Below are positions 26,838 to 44,400 of a stretch of DNA of 64,000 nt, one piece after another. This DNA is from Branchiostoma floridae (taxonomy: Eukaryota; Chordata; Leptocardii; Amphioxiformes; Branchiostomatidae): positions 26,634,508 through 26,698,507 of the forward strand of contig NC_049980.1 in the NCBI RefSeq assembly GCF_000003815.2, read 5' to 3'. Each line of letters starts with the position of its first letter. Position 1 is the stretch's first letter. Made by a program: the position numbers and the translations under genes. The notes under the pieces are model-generated. The model was not told the DNA's origin. It was given only the letters and a program-made list of their open reading frames with translations, and did no database searches.

Positions 26838-29800
26838 AGCTGAGGAGGAGAAGATGTTGATTTTGGTACATCAAGAAAATGTTTGTATCTGTAAACTCTG
26901 GGGGGAGATGCATGGAACTTACTGCAGGATCTGTATAGGGACTACGTATACACTGATGATAGTTTGGACTAAAATCATATTAAAAATTTTGAATGTGGCA
27001 TATCACAAGACTTAGTCTTTGTCAAAATATGCCAGGATAAAATGTTGGATTCTCTTGATCTCATTCTACATGTACTGTTTATGACAACTTGAATTGATGA
27101 ACTAATGTGAGATTGGCTATAGGTACATGGACAATGTAGCACCTGGGGAACTTAATTCTTAGTGTAAACATTATACAGAATAATATCAAGTGCACATAGA
27201 TGGTTTTCGCCACAAATTTTGTATTGTTGGGAGATGGGAAAGCTATTATTGACGTATAACAGATTTCTGACGTTGTATGCATCTATCTACTGTATCAGAC
27301 ATTATGTACATGTACTGGTAGCAGATCTGGTGGATTGTGTCATTGAGTACTGATTTTAGAAATTTTTTTGTGGTGTAAGAAAGTTATGTAGGAAATGATC
27401 AGCAGCTGATGCATTGTACCCTAGCTACCAGTATGTATTGAGTGTTGTAAAATCTGAGGTCTTAGCCCCCATTTTGTAAGCCTTTTTACTTTAAATCAGA
27501 ACATTTGAATCGTAAAAACGCATCTTTGTAAGGGAAACAGAATGTTTCATTTCATCTGAGTGTGTGTAATACTGTCTCTCAAAATGGGCAGTCTCCATTT
27601 TCCAAAATGTTGCCATATAATGTACATGTAGCTAGTAGTCTAAAACGGCTCAGCATTTTCTGTGACATATCAGATTAACAAAAATTGTGTAGCACTTTTT
27701 TAGCATTACGATGTCATCTCCATTAAACTGTTAACTAAAACAAGTCATAGGACACATGTTAAAGGTAACGGTAAGGCACCGGGTGTAAATGGACATAAAT
27801 GTAGTTCTGTTTGACAATGTATGTATGGTGTAAAGTGCACTTTGTAGACATGTAAACAAGATTTAGGCTGTATGTGTATGAGTATTACATTGTAAAGATT
27901 GACACACATTGTGCTAAGATACCTGAGGCACAGGATTGCTTTCAACTGAATCTGAAACAGAACTGACAGTCTTCATGCCAGTGGTACTGAAATCCATGTA
28001 TACAGTTGAGACAGCTACATCATATAATATAGATTCACTTTACTTAGAATCTACAAGGCTCAAAAAAGGTGTCAGACTCTGTTACAGTAGTAGTCTTACA
28101 TGTACAGTATGTCTTTGGTAGTCCTTTATTCTTGGTGTTTTAATTACCATATTCTCAGTCTATCTCCATGCTTCACACTCGTGCAGAACAGTGTCCTTTC
28201 TGTTTCAATTCTGCTTGATTAGTCAACATTAAATTTAAAACAAACAAGACATCATTATGTGATTGTAAGCAGTTGGCAGCAGAGACAGTGGCATGCAGAT
28301 ATTGGTATCGTACATGTCAGCCACTGTCTTGCGTTTTTGAACATCACAATATACTATTGAATGCTTGTCTAGAAAGACTTGTTGCAGAATACAATGTATA
28401 TGTATATAAGGGGTGCAAAAAATTGTACTGAATCAGACTTCTCTCCAGTGCATGCCATCTACATTGGGTCCAGTCATAAAAGTTAAGGTGGCCTGGGCTG
28501 TACACAAGTTACAAGTGTTGCCTTGCAGGAATGACTTGCCAAATTGCTTTTTTCAAATGTTGAAAGAAACACTAAACTAGACTCTCGTCTACTGCAGCTA
28601 TTTTCTTGAATACTTAATACAGAATACAAACTGAAAGAAAAAGTTGGAATAGGTTGTTTCAATATTTCTTGCTTTTCCAGAAGGAAGACTGAATATACCC
28701 CTTTCCCTTGAATCCTTTTTTTAGTAAATGTAAGATTAATTTTTCATCAAACCCACATTCTTGGTCATACACTGTTTGTCTTATGGCTTGCTACCCTTTC
28801 ATGACCCAATGTATTTTCTTAAAGCCTTGATAAGCCTCCATATGTAAGCTCATTAACTCAATAATTCTTGATTGATTAGATTTTTTAATGTCTCCTCATT
28901 AAGATTGCAAGTTAGCATTTTGTTGACATGTTATAAGAATTTTTACATTTTTGCCTCTTGCTGAAAAATAAATGATACCCATGCATGTCAAACTTTTGTT
29001 AAAGCATTTTGTCTGAAATTTTTGGACTTCAAAATAAAGTTGTTGTGTCAGACCTTTTGTGTCTAGTTTTCACTCATCTGGCAAACTAGCGTGCGCTTTA
29101 CATCAATAAAGGTTAGACATCCAGGTAATAAGATACGCCAAATAGCAATTATTCAGGCAACTTTCAAAATCATATTCAGTTGAGTAGTTGCTATTTGGCA
29201 TAATGTGTTTTTTTAAATCTTCTTAGTAGTTATAAAGGATGAAAATGATGGGGTGTTCCATTTATCAACTGATGATTGATAGATCAAAGATTGGTAAATC
29301 GATGATTGATGATGAGTAAAAAGATGTTTAGTAAATTGAAAGACTCAAAATTACATCATGGCATTATGACTCTCCAACACGACTTGTGGTTAGTTGGGCT
29401 GAGCATGAACCGGGTGCAGAAACAGGTTACTAGTAGTACCTACATGACTGATGTTGACTATGACACATGACATGAGACAGTGACTTCATAATGTCTGCTG
29501 CAAATTTGGCCACATATATAAAGACATTGATCTGATACATGAAATAAGGATGGTTTAATTTTATGGATGACATCCTTTGGACACTCATTCTACACCTGTG
29601 CCAAGCAGATTACCGGTATCAGATATTTGGGGGACCTTTTGAACAGTAAGTTCTTCACCCTGTAGTCTTCAGACTGTAATGCAGAGAGTTCTTTATCAGA
29701 TGGATTAAAGTACCACCCTCTTTTCTAATTTGTCTTCAGCTTTTGTCATTCCTGTATCACCTGCATCATCATGATTCACTTTTAGTTTTTGGTATTCCTC

Positions 29801-30640
29801 ATCTTTCACTAGTTCTCTGGGCAAGTCTCAAGTTTTGAGTCGACCCCAAGTCACCTCCTGGTGAGTTATCCAATGCTCAGGTTAGAGGTCATATGAAAAT
29901 CAGTGCCCTTGGCACAAATTTGATAATTACTTATTCATTAGGGCATACGTTTTCAATATCTATTAAAACTTTGGGCACCATGTTGTTCAAGTTGGTCATG
30001 ATTCAAAGGGAGGCATGTGTGTTTGTCACAGCGCTGGTGCAGCAGGGTATTGCAGGTCACTTTATGGCCATGTAAACGGGTCGCTCTTGAGTCAGACTCC
30101 GGTGGGGTTCACTCCCAGTCGACTTGAGTACCCATGTGTAAACCTAGCCATTGTCATGCTGTGTCTTGCTTATCTGTGCTGTAACGAAACCTGGCAGCGT
30201 AGATCTAACTCTAGGTTCCTATTTACTCCCTACAACTTCCAGAAATCAGTGGCACATGCATAGCCATGACATGTTTTGCTGCTAACATAATTTGATAATG
30301 ATGTTATTTGACCATTTGTTTCATAGTGGCATGTGGTTCGGTTTGACTTGTGGGTTCTGGCTTTTATTCCAAGCATGCCCCCATGCTGGAATTTTTGAGG
30401 AAAGACACTTTTAAATTAGTTTACACCTATGGCAAAAAATGCAAGATAATCAATTAGTAAGGCTTGACATACTTTTTTATTCACACATCATATGTTAGGC
30501 AATGAATGCCATTACATGTTGAACGTGTATGTTCATTGTATGTGCAACACTAATACTCCTGAGATCTAATGTTACATATCTCAAATGTCCATTAAAACAA
30601 CATTGACTTTTGAACAGTAAATATGTATTATCTTACTAAC
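26838..30640. other. SUGP1 3' UTR and intergenic DNA
   Basis: No exon was recognised. The likely long SUGP1 3' UTR runs from 26838; candidate poly(A) signals lie at about 28967 and at 29033-29038. The remainder up to MRPL24's 3' end shows only a short dispersed motif at 29565-29592. Confidence 0.5.
29033..29038 (+). terminator. Candidate SUGP1 poly(A) signal
   Basis: AATAAA followed within 20-30 bases by GTTGTTGTGTC and TTTTGTGTCTAG, GT-rich text as expected downstream of a cleavage site. It lies 2.2 kb after the stop codon, so the assignment is tentative. Confidence 0.4.
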
Positions 30641-30646
30641 TTTATT
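30641..30646 (-). terminator. Candidate MRPL24 poly(A) signal
   Basis: TTTATT on the plus strand reads AATAAA on the minus strand, 298 bases downstream of the MRPL24 stop codon. Another lies at 30475-30480. Confidence 0.4.
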
Positions 30647-30943
30647 ACAAAATGCTTGGCTATTGACAGGCTTTAGTCCACAAATTCTCTATCATTCTCT
30701 TGCATTTTGCTTCAGGGTACATACATGTAACATTCACAATAAGACAGCACTATATATTTGCCAAGATCTTCAAAGCCAGCCCATGACAGAGATGGGTGTT
30801 GTTAATGTGCAGCTCTTAACCTGAAGGCAAAGCTTTGGAATGTCTTGGCTTCAATACTGGAAAAGAAATCTGTCATGCACACTAGAAATGCATGCAACTG
30901 ACGACCTGTGTATCGCAGCTTCCACTTTAACAAAATATATATG

Positions 30944-33024
30944 TCAGTACCAGAAAACTCTAACAGGATTCTTTTCTGGTTTCTCTATTCCTACATGAGT
31001 CAAAATTTCATCCTCGAATGAAGCCAGTGATGGGACATATGTCCTTCGAGTTGCTTCCTCGGAGAGTGTGTCTTTAGCAGTTTCTGAAATTAAAACAAAA
31101 TCTTGTCAAAAACAACACACTTAAGTTTAGAGGTCCCACCATATGGAATAATTCAAGCCAAGTTCAACAATGTTGTTTATCATTACACAGTTTAAAAAAT
31201 CTTATAAAGATAAATTTCATTGAACATCCAACCACAATTTCACCTGATTTGTTTTCCTTGTTTTGTTTGTTCTGTCTCAAGTCTTTCATTCCAGGCCTAA
31301 CAAAGAATATTTGCATCAAATTTGTGTCACAAAGTTCTGATTTTTGGGACAGACAGTGAATTTTTTTTCCTTCCCAACTAGCAAATTTCTGTCCTGGGAC
31401 AGAAGGACAGGTCCTGGAGACAGCCCTGTACCAAACTAAGTAATCATAACCTGGACACACGTTCTTTTGCGCTAAGCGGCTACCTCAATGATGAACACAC
31501 AACAACTCACCTTTGTAGGCCTCGGGTACGATCCCATCCTCTCTAGCGGTTGCCTCAGGTGGGACAGGGATGATGCGTCGCGTCCGTGTGGACACTCTCA
31601 CCTTCTCTCCATCCTCTGTAAACCTCCACTCTACCTCTGCTGGTTCACTAGTGGGGGACACAAAAGATTTCTCGATTTCTCAGTTGTGAGGATGTCCGAA
31701 CAGCTTTTCCAAATCAGATGAACAAAAGTAAAGGTGATCTCTAACCAAGTAATATTCACTAGATAAGGAAAACTTGCAGAAGAAGAGATCTCACTTGTCT
31801 GATGGATCAATCAGTGCGACTTCCCTGTACATGAGTGGAGCTTCACTTCTCACCATCTGCCCTGGGAAGTCTTTAGCTGGGTTCTTCCCAATGTACCTAT
31901 AATGCTGAATACACAGAAATGGTCATGGCTAATGGTCATGGCTGTCCATTCAAGAATGGACTGTACATACATGTATACCCTGAAACTTGTGAAAGCAAAA
32001 TAAAGGCCTACATCATGCTACATGTAAGTGTAACTTGTTTAGGATCCACAGTAAGAGATTTAGTACCAAGTCCCATGTTTCAAAGATAGGGTCTTAGAAT
32101 ATATTTTAAAAATGACAGGTTTCTGCTGATGTCTTTTGTACATTCTTGTCAATGTCATGCATGGAAAAAAGGAGTTACATGTCAAGAAGCACTCACTGAA
32201 CATAAAGGTTACAGAAGTTAAGTCTAGACCACAGACTTACACAGTTGAGTCCTTCCACCACAACCCAGTTCCTTTCCCTGATGATTTGGACAACTTTTCC
32301 CTGTTTCCCTTCGTCACGACCTCTTAGGATCTGGACCTGTGAAAATATGTACAAGAAGATTCTGCAAACACATGATAACCTCTGGAAAATGTGGATAACA
32401 GTGCAGTTCAAAAGCACATCAGTGACAGTGTCAATTTTTCCATGTGACAAAAGAGCCACCTAGAGTCTGCTTGTGAAACTGCATTACAAAGATATTATGA
32501 GACTAGGACAGTTATTTGTAACTAGTACTAACTACTATTAAATTTGTAACTCCATTACCCTTAATATCTGGAATATGGCCTGCTTTGAGATATTCAATAC
32601 CCTGAATTCAACCAATGAACACCGTACCTGTTCCATTCTCCTTCTATGGAACATATGGTGGTATAGTGTTCACATCTGGATTTCAGATGTTCAAACCTTA
32701 AATCATTTTACTCAATCGTGTCATTAGTTCTGGTACAGCTAGGTCTAGAGTACTAGATTGGACCAAAACTACCACTAAATAATTTATAATACAAAGGACA
32801 TTGATAATACTTACAATATCTCCCTTTTTCACCATCCAATTCTCATCCTTGATTGGTTCTACCCACACCCTCTTCCTGGGTTTGTTGGGGTTCAAGTTTG
32901 CCATCTTGTGCCCGAGGGAGCCGGGTTTATTCATGCCGTATCTGATGTATTTTGGGACGTATTCCGCCTCCTCTTTAGTCCAGGTACGGGCCGCCATGGC
33001 CAGCAGTTGGGTCAGGCGTGGCAT
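30944..33024 (-). CDS. MRPL24: Mitochondrial ribosomal protein L24 (uL24m), complete
   Basis: Five exons in minus-strand order: 33024-32815, 32336-32241, 31904-31795, 31647-31511, 31083-30944. All phases agree and give 230 residues. The protein is a large-subunit component of the mitochondrial ribosome. A KOW motif spans the exon 1/2 join: GDI then [18 protein letters not shown], followed by [12 protein letters not shown]. Exon 3 gives HYRYIGK. Exon 4 gives [19 protein letters not shown]. The C-terminus ends in VFWY. The basic, acidic-poor N-terminus ([15 protein letters not shown]) fits a mitochondrial presequence. Length is close to vertebrate MRPL24 (about 216). The start is the first ATG of the frame; MATVL-type alternatives are absent. 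The gene is head-to-head with TM6SF, 758 bp apart. Confidence 0.95.
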
Positions 33025-33782
33025 TTTCCAGAAGAACTGTTATTTTATCCAGATGACCATGCAACAAAAGGGCTCACCGTTAAGTCAAAGATTCTGAAAA
33101 AAACGGAAACAGTAGAATTTATTCCTAGAATTATTGATTAAAAAGGTAATGTGTAGCACCATAAGCCATTGCCTAGTGGACAAATAGACGTAGAGGAAGG
33201 ACAAAATTTTCGAAAACCCTACAGACAAACCATGCCCCCCTCCCCAAGATTTGGTGTAACGTTACCTCGCCTCGAGCGCTACAGTAACTTTACAAGATCC
33301 TCTTCTAAAAAAGTATAATTTCATACGTTCCTTAGGTTCTAGGCTACGTAAGTAACAAAGCCTTCCATACTTTAGCACAAGGAATACCGTAAAAATAGAA
33401 CAAAACCTGTTTTTCTGTGTGTCACAAGGAGGTCGCCATGTCCCTGTCCATGTTTGTAACTGGAACAGTACATTTTATCCACAAATAGGGGGAGTGTACA
33501 TTATATTTCAGAAAAGAAACAGTATAACAGAATATAAACACTTTATCAGACAGTATATTATATTAAAATATCTATATGTATATTCGCCGAATTTTTGACA
33601 GCTTTTCCAACCTTTTATATCTGCTACAAAAAGAATACCAATTATAAATAACCCCCCATACAAAAGTATACTGTTCTAAAGTTCAAAGGTCGCACCAAAG
33701 GTGACATTATCATAGATCAGGGTCCAGATTTGCCCTGGTCTTTGCCTTTTCCCACCGACAGCTCACAGAATCTCCTCCCGCC
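33025..33782. promoter_or_regulatory. Shared MRPL24/TM6SF intergenic promoter region
   Basis: This 758-bp interval separates two divergent start codons. At 33432-33441 the minus strand reads ACATGGCGAC, a YY1-type element often found at promoters of mitochondrial ribosomal genes. On the minus strand a pyrimidine tract ending in CAG near 33100 could be the acceptor of a 5' UTR intron of MRPL24. Start sites cannot be fixed from sequence. Confidence 0.4.
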
Positions 33783-38321
<4,539 letters not shown>

Positions 38322-40210
38322 TGGCCGAAAAGTTGTAGGAAACATGGACACCGTTTGTCCCTAAAGAGGCCTTTTGGTACATACAAGGAGGTTAAAAAAA
38401 CACTTAACCTCCTTGGTACATATTTGCACGAGATCTCCAATGTTTGATAACACTGCTTGATCTTCAAACTTTGTGCTTTTTGGTTAAAAGTGAAGTGACA
38501 CAAATCTGGCAAAGTTCTGGTAATTCACAGGAAAGTACACTTCTGAAATCACTGACAATTGCAATTCCATCTTGTTTATTATAATCTATGATACTTCTAA
38601 TGGCAGAACCTGTTACATAATTAAGTAAGCATCAAATAATAATCATAGAACATACTAGCTGTATCCCACTATGACAAGACATGTAAAGTCACATGAATTT
38701 CTACAACTGTTAGGGATCTTATCTAGTTCTTAATAGCTCATTTTACTTTAGACATTGTTTTAAATCTCAGGAACTGTTAAGTGAGGTAATTTACTTTAAT
38801 TGATTTAATTTACATGCATGTTGTTTAAGATTGTTTGTTGAAAATATGTATAATTATTATGTAGCTGTCTAACTTCTCAACACAATTTGACTGCCAATTA
38901 AGTTACTTGAAATGAGTTTCATTTCATTCTACTAAGTATAAACTATCCATAGCACTGTACGTGTACCAACTGTAAATGTGCGTCAGGCCATACATATTAA
39001 TTTGAGTACATGGATGACATCCTCTGGGCACCCTAAAATTGTTAGACCACACAAGATTTGAATTGCCCTTTGTCTTGTTGTGCTTTTGGGTCTATCACTT
39101 GATTCCTGTTCCTTTTTTTTACCAGCCTGCACCATTCATCCAAAATCTCAGATCAGAAACATTAGATTGATGTGGTCAGTTAAAGATATAATGTTAATAA
39201 GTTATCATCTCTTACATTCTGAAAAAAATGACTTTTAAAAATATGATTTACACAGCTTATATCCAAACTTTTTATGGCAGCTTAGAAAGCAACCTTTATC
39301 TTAGAGCTGTGTGTGCAGTATTATTGAAATATGTGCGTGGTGTGCTGAATATTTTGAACTTACCTAATTCCAGTGATTTTATGGCCTGAAAGTATAATGA
39401 AAGAGATTGAAATTTGATTTGTTTGTCATTGATAACATTGTCACTTGTTCTATGCATACAATCCACTATGAACACATGAGATTACTAGAACCTCTGAGCT
39501 TCTATAGCTAGTATAAAACTAAATTAGCTTTGTTTGCAATGATATCCACTTTAATTTATTTGAAGGTGGCAGGTTGTATATATAACTGTAGGAAGCATTC
39601 ATAATTATTGTGACCCTAGTGAATTTGGGTGTGAAAATGTATATCCAATTTGTTGTACATTTTTTTTCTTAGCATTGGTTTAATAATGAAAAAGCATTCT
39701 AGTATCTTGATCATGTGTAGTGTATTTCATCTACATAAGTACTTGAGTTTGTACATGTTCATGATTTGGTATAGGAAATGTTTGGCTGTGAAACGTAAAA
39801 CAAGAAAGCTGGCCGGTGCATATTTTGGAAAAAGCCTGGATGTTAAACAAAATCACATGAAAAAAGAGTTTTTAAACATCGAATTACAGAATTGGTCTAT
39901 GCACCAGCAAACATGTGTTCAAGGAGTTGTATCTATATATGGGCTATGTGGGTGGAGAGTGTTATATGTCTAACCAAGAAGGTTTAACGTTATATGATAA
40001 CATTTCCTATGTAACGTTACATAGTCCTGTGGCCATGTACATAGTCACACACAAGTCTTTTTTTCGGTTTCTTTTTGGTTCCTTCACCTTGCACTTTATT
40101 TTTTTCCTCACGCCACCGGCCGCACGGACCTGCACCTCACCTGGATATGATGCTCTAATTGAGGGCTTTGTCCAGTGCCCTATTGAGATTGAGATTGAGG
40201 ACATGTAAAG

Positions 40211-40386
40211 TGGACTCATTCCTCAGCTAACTGACATATGTCACACTGCAGTCATCCCTCAGCAAGACAGCTAGAGCCGCACAGTTCTAGTGAGGGCTAT
40301 AGTATATCGCATGACAGCCATCTCTCTATATATACTGAGGGATGACTGTGGTGCGATCGATGGCAGTTAGCTGAGGAATTAGTCCA
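40211..40386. mobile_element. 176-bp MITE-like inverted-repeat element
   Basis: The left end TGGACTCATTCCTCAGCTAA and the right end TTAGCTGAGGAATTAGTCCA are complementary except at one base. Inner arms CAGTCATCCCTCAG and CTGAGGGATGACTG also pair. Confidence 0.75.
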
Positions 40387-40479
40387 CTCTACTATATACT
40401 AATACATGCAATTAGTCCACTCTACTATATACTAATACATGCAATTAGTCCACTCTACTATATACTAATACATGCAATT
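40381..40479. repeat. Three perfect 33-bp tandem repeats at the end of the MITE
   Basis: The unit begins AGTCCACTCTACTATATACT and ends AATACATGCAATT. Copies at 40381-40413, 40414-40446 and 40447-40479 are identical. The first overlaps the right end of the inverted-repeat element. Confidence 0.9.
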
Positions 40480-40759
40480 CGTTTCCCCATTTTACCATGA
40501 ATCGTACAAGCGTGTTGTTTGTCAGCCACCGAGGAAGTAAAATTCATTGCAGCCACGTAACCCCGAAAAATATCTACTCTCCGGCTGTTTCTGGCGTGTT
40601 TTAGGCGTTTTTGTCGGGTTTTTAATTTTGTACCGTTTCTTTGTGTCCACCGGCCAAGTCTCTGCCAGCACTTACGTCGGGGCGGGGCAAACGTAACGTT
40701 ACTACAATTTAATTTCATTGAAGAAAGGTGGCAGAACTCGTCTCCGGGAACCATCAAAC

Positions 40760-40791
40760 CAAGGAGGTTAAAAAATTTTTAAACCTCCTTG
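40760..40791. repeat. Small palindrome CAAGGAGGTT...AACCTCCTTG
   Basis: The hairpin has a poly(A)/poly(T) centre. The same outer arms occur at 38384-38415, so this is a repeated short element rather than chance. Confidence 0.6.
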
Positions 40792-40807
40792 ATCAAACCA
40801 CAAAATT

Positions 40808-40880
40808 AGCCTGGAATCCAGCCGCGTTGTGCTTTGGTCCCCAGAGGTACGCTTCCTGCCAACACGTTGGATTCCAGGCT
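40808..40880. repeat. 73-bp inverted-repeat element
   Basis: AGCCTGGAATCCA at the left is the perfect complement of TGGATTCCAGGCT at the right. It lies next to the preceding palindrome. Confidence 0.6.
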
Positions 40881-41229
40881 CCAAAATAGAACGCCCGACA
40901 AAAACGCGTAAACACCTTTGCTTGGAAAGTATAATAAAGATCGAATCAACGAAATCTGGAACCCAGAATAAAAAACGGCCAGCAAAACTTCCGTTTCAAC
41001 GAGTTATCAACAATTGGTTGTAGCCCACAGCCAAACTCAACCAGCACATTTGCTGATACATGCATTCCCACCGGCTAAAACACTGACTGACCCGTACCTT
41101 GGCGTAATCGACCTAACCTACATTCTGGAACTGCCCAGCTGATGTAAACCAACACCGTTGAGCTAAGTTGGCGTAAACCCATAGATTAGGCCGCTGCCTG
41201 CCGTCTGCTCTTTTTTTGCAAAATAGTCT

Positions 41230-41329
41230 NNNNNNNNNNNNNNNNNNNNNNNNNNNNNNNNNNNNNNNNNNNNNNNNNNNNNNNNNNNNNNNNNNNNNNN
41301 NNNNNNNNNNNNNNNNNNNNNNNNNNNNN
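41230..41329. other. Assembly gap (100 N)
   Basis: Exactly 100 N. It ends 98 bp upstream of the SPAG8-like start codon, so part of that promoter may be missing. Confidence 0.99.
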
Positions 41330-41336
41330 TTACAGT

Positions 41337-41351
41337 GTTGCCCCCTGGAAC
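41337..41351 (+). promoter_or_regulatory. Candidate RFX X-box upstream of SPAG8-like gene
   Basis: GTTGCC-CCC-TGGAAC has a perfect left half-site and a 4/6 right half-site of the GTNRCC/RGYAAC X-box. It lies 77 bp before the start codon of a probable ciliary gene. RFX factors commonly control such genes. Confidence 0.3.
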
Positions 41352-41427
41352 GTTTCGGGAGAGTTTTCTTTGAGAAGTCTTGTCGTTCTTAGCTTTCTAC
41401 ACGCATTTCTTGGCGCTTTTTCTCACC

Positions 41428-44400
41428 ATGGCTACTGTTTTGAACGACGGAAGGAACGTGATTAGGTTTAACAACAGTGAGGGCCAAACGTTGCTGGAAA
41501 ATTGGGTCGAAGAGGTGAGTTGGTGAAATGTTTTGCATAATATTTTCGATTCTCGAACAACATACGGTCAAGTAAAACAAAGAGTGAAGTTGTCTTGATT
41601 CTTGAAGGTTTCTTCGTCCAATTGACAAATGACTTGTTTCTGATGTCCCTGTGGCCGTATCTCTTTACATATGGCACACACTGACAGTCATGATCAACGT
41701 TTCATGTTTTTGCCTTGCCGCCAGGCAAGGCTTTACGCCAGCTTTTTTCCATGGATCAATGGACGGACCTTTTAACCTAGCCCTTCCAAAGCCCCTTCCA
41801 AAGGCCCTTCTTTCCTTGCCGAGTTTCATGGCTTAGTTAGACAATAGTACATTCCAGGCGAGTATTAAAACGCTCTTCTAGACGCATGTTACTGTATGTG
41901 GTCCAGCGTAATAAATCTACGCTTTAACTCACCATGTTTATATAAATATATATCACAAATTGCATCAGAAGGAACTTAGTTTGTAATAAAAAATAATGCA
42001 TATTCATTGTGGGTCAAAAAGTTTTACAAAACCTGTTTAATGTGCCAATAATTTATCTGACATAAATTATGATAATGAGGGGGGGAGGGGGCGACATGTG
42101 GAACTCGGGATTTTTAAGCGTAGAATCTAGTCTATCTTACCAAAATAACATAAAATACGCGGCAAGGCACAGCTTTTTTAAAAAGATTTCTTGTTTAGCA
42201 AATGCGCCGATTTTTTTCTCAATAGTATGAATCTTCATCGCAAATAGTATTTATTTTATAGTAGGGGCACTTTAAGTCACTGTTTAAGTATCGTTACTTA
42301 AGTCACTCTTGACAATAAACTGCCAAAGAGCATGACACGAACCATATGGAATAGTGTGACACTGTGTGTTGGGGGGGGGGGGGGGGTACTGTAATCCCAA
42401 ACCAGTTTCTAGCAACAAGTTGTGGTTTCAAGTGGTCTTGACTGAGACAAATGAATCCATTTCCGCGCCCCGCTGCACTTGGCTGTCCTTTTGTTGTCTG
42501 TGAGTTGGGATAGCTCAAAGGGCTTAGGGATAATAACTGGTTACTAAATTATTCATTCTGGTATGATCATCCCTAACGCGACAGGCTCTCAGACTGGCTT
42601 TACAACTTGACTTTGGTTCGTTTGCCATTTTTTCTTCACCCAGAAAGGATTAACATTACGGTATTGTTCTGTTTATGTGTGTGTCTGTTCGTCTGTGTGT
42701 CTGTGTGTGTTTCCATGCTGTAATTTCTGTGGGTTTTGCCAGAGGGCACTTAAGTAGTTGAGTGCAGGGGAGGCGAAATCTGCTACTAGTATCTCTGATT
42801 GCCCCATTAACTTTTAAGGTTAATAATAATTATGTTTTCATATCAAATGTGTCTCTTCTAATAAGAGTTTGTTTCAAACTTTTTTCAGAGACAAGTTCAA
42901 CATCTAGATGAGTATGTGCCAGAAGAGGGAAGTCCAGAAACTGTAAGTTTTTTATGTTTTCAGATTGTTCACTACATTGTAAAATTCAGATGTCCTAGTG
43001 AGTAGTGTTAGCCTATGTTCATTTCAAAGGCCCTGGTGACAATATTTTTATAATGTGATTGTGGTCTAAGAGTACCGGTAGAATCATGAGAGCTAAACTT
43101 TACTACACACATCTGGATTTTACAAGATTTAGCCAAGTATAAAACATGTAACTTTTGTTTGATATTCTCCTTCAGCTGAGTACAGCTCAGGTACACAGAC
43201 ATGGACACAAGGGTCTCCTGACAACCAACCTGGAGGCACATCCAGAAAACGTCACCACCTTCAGAAACTCTTACACTGCACCTGACAAAAGTGGTGTCCG
43301 AACTGTCGGTAAGTATCCAGCAGCTGGTTTATAGTCTGTGTTACAGAAACTCTGTGTTTTAACATACATGTACATAGACCCCCATTTTCAACATGTGCTG
43401 GCTACGCCATAGCCAAAACTATGACAAAAATGGTGTGCACTGTCTTCATTGTCTTCTACTGTGACTTTTCCAGGCGAGTGCTAATTAGTATAATTTTCAC
43501 CCTAAATATGACCAAATATTAGTAGCCCAGTAGAATTCCATAATCATGGTACTTTCCCAAATCTTCTGTTTGGTCACCCTGTTCCCTTACATTGCCACCA
43601 AACTTAATCTTTCTAGAAAGCCGTCAGAAGTTTGTGGATAATTCATTTCCATCTTCATTCTCTCCTTGATTTCAGGAAAGAGGGAACAGCTCCTGACCCA
43701 GGCCCTGTACCAAAAAGTGAGTGAGGATGTACACCAGGAGTTCAACCCGCCCCCTCCTCCAGTCGAGTACAAGTCTGTTACTGCCAAGGACTTCTGGGAC
43801 GACAACTTCGTCCCCTCCATGCCTGAACCCATCAAGGTGAGTGTACCAGAATTATAATCATAAGTTGGTGGATTTTATTATGTTTTTATTATATATATTT
43901 GGCACTTGGCTACACAGCCATGTAAATATCTTATCTGCTTATCTTTTGGTGATTGTTTATCTGCCTTCCTCGCCGCTTCCTCTACTACACCTTACCCCAG
44001 CGACAACCTTTTTCTAATCCATGTGTGATTTTAAGGAGAGAAATTCTGTGATTTTGCATGCAAATATTCTATTTCTATCAATCGTAAAAACTACACTACA
44101 CGCTACGATAATCTTTACAAGCTTTGGTTGATTTTCTTAAAGTTTCCCTTTTAAGAAATTTGAGTGTGAGGATAAGTCAATGTGTGGATGTTATTGTGTG
44201 AGTATAACAATTTGTTTGTTAATTCACAGGACCATAGTGTGGAAAGGGAACAACCCATGACGTTCTGGTCACAACACAAGGACAAGATCCATGTAAGGAC
44301 CATTTCTTGTCCCACAAGTAAAATGTAGTCTTGCTGTAACTGAAATCAAAGCTAAGAGATAGATAGTTCTGTATGGCATTGCATACCAAAGCAGGCAAGA

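Larger units (their letters stand above)
38322..41229. other. TM6SF 3' UTR and intergenic DNA with clustered palindromes
   Basis: No coding exon was recognised. The stretch holds two copies of a CAAGGAGGTT hairpin (38384-38415 and 40760-40791), a palindromic element with a 33-bp tandem repeat (40211-40479), a 73-bp inverted-repeat element (40808-40880) and a dispersed motif at 39010-39038. Confidence 0.6.
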
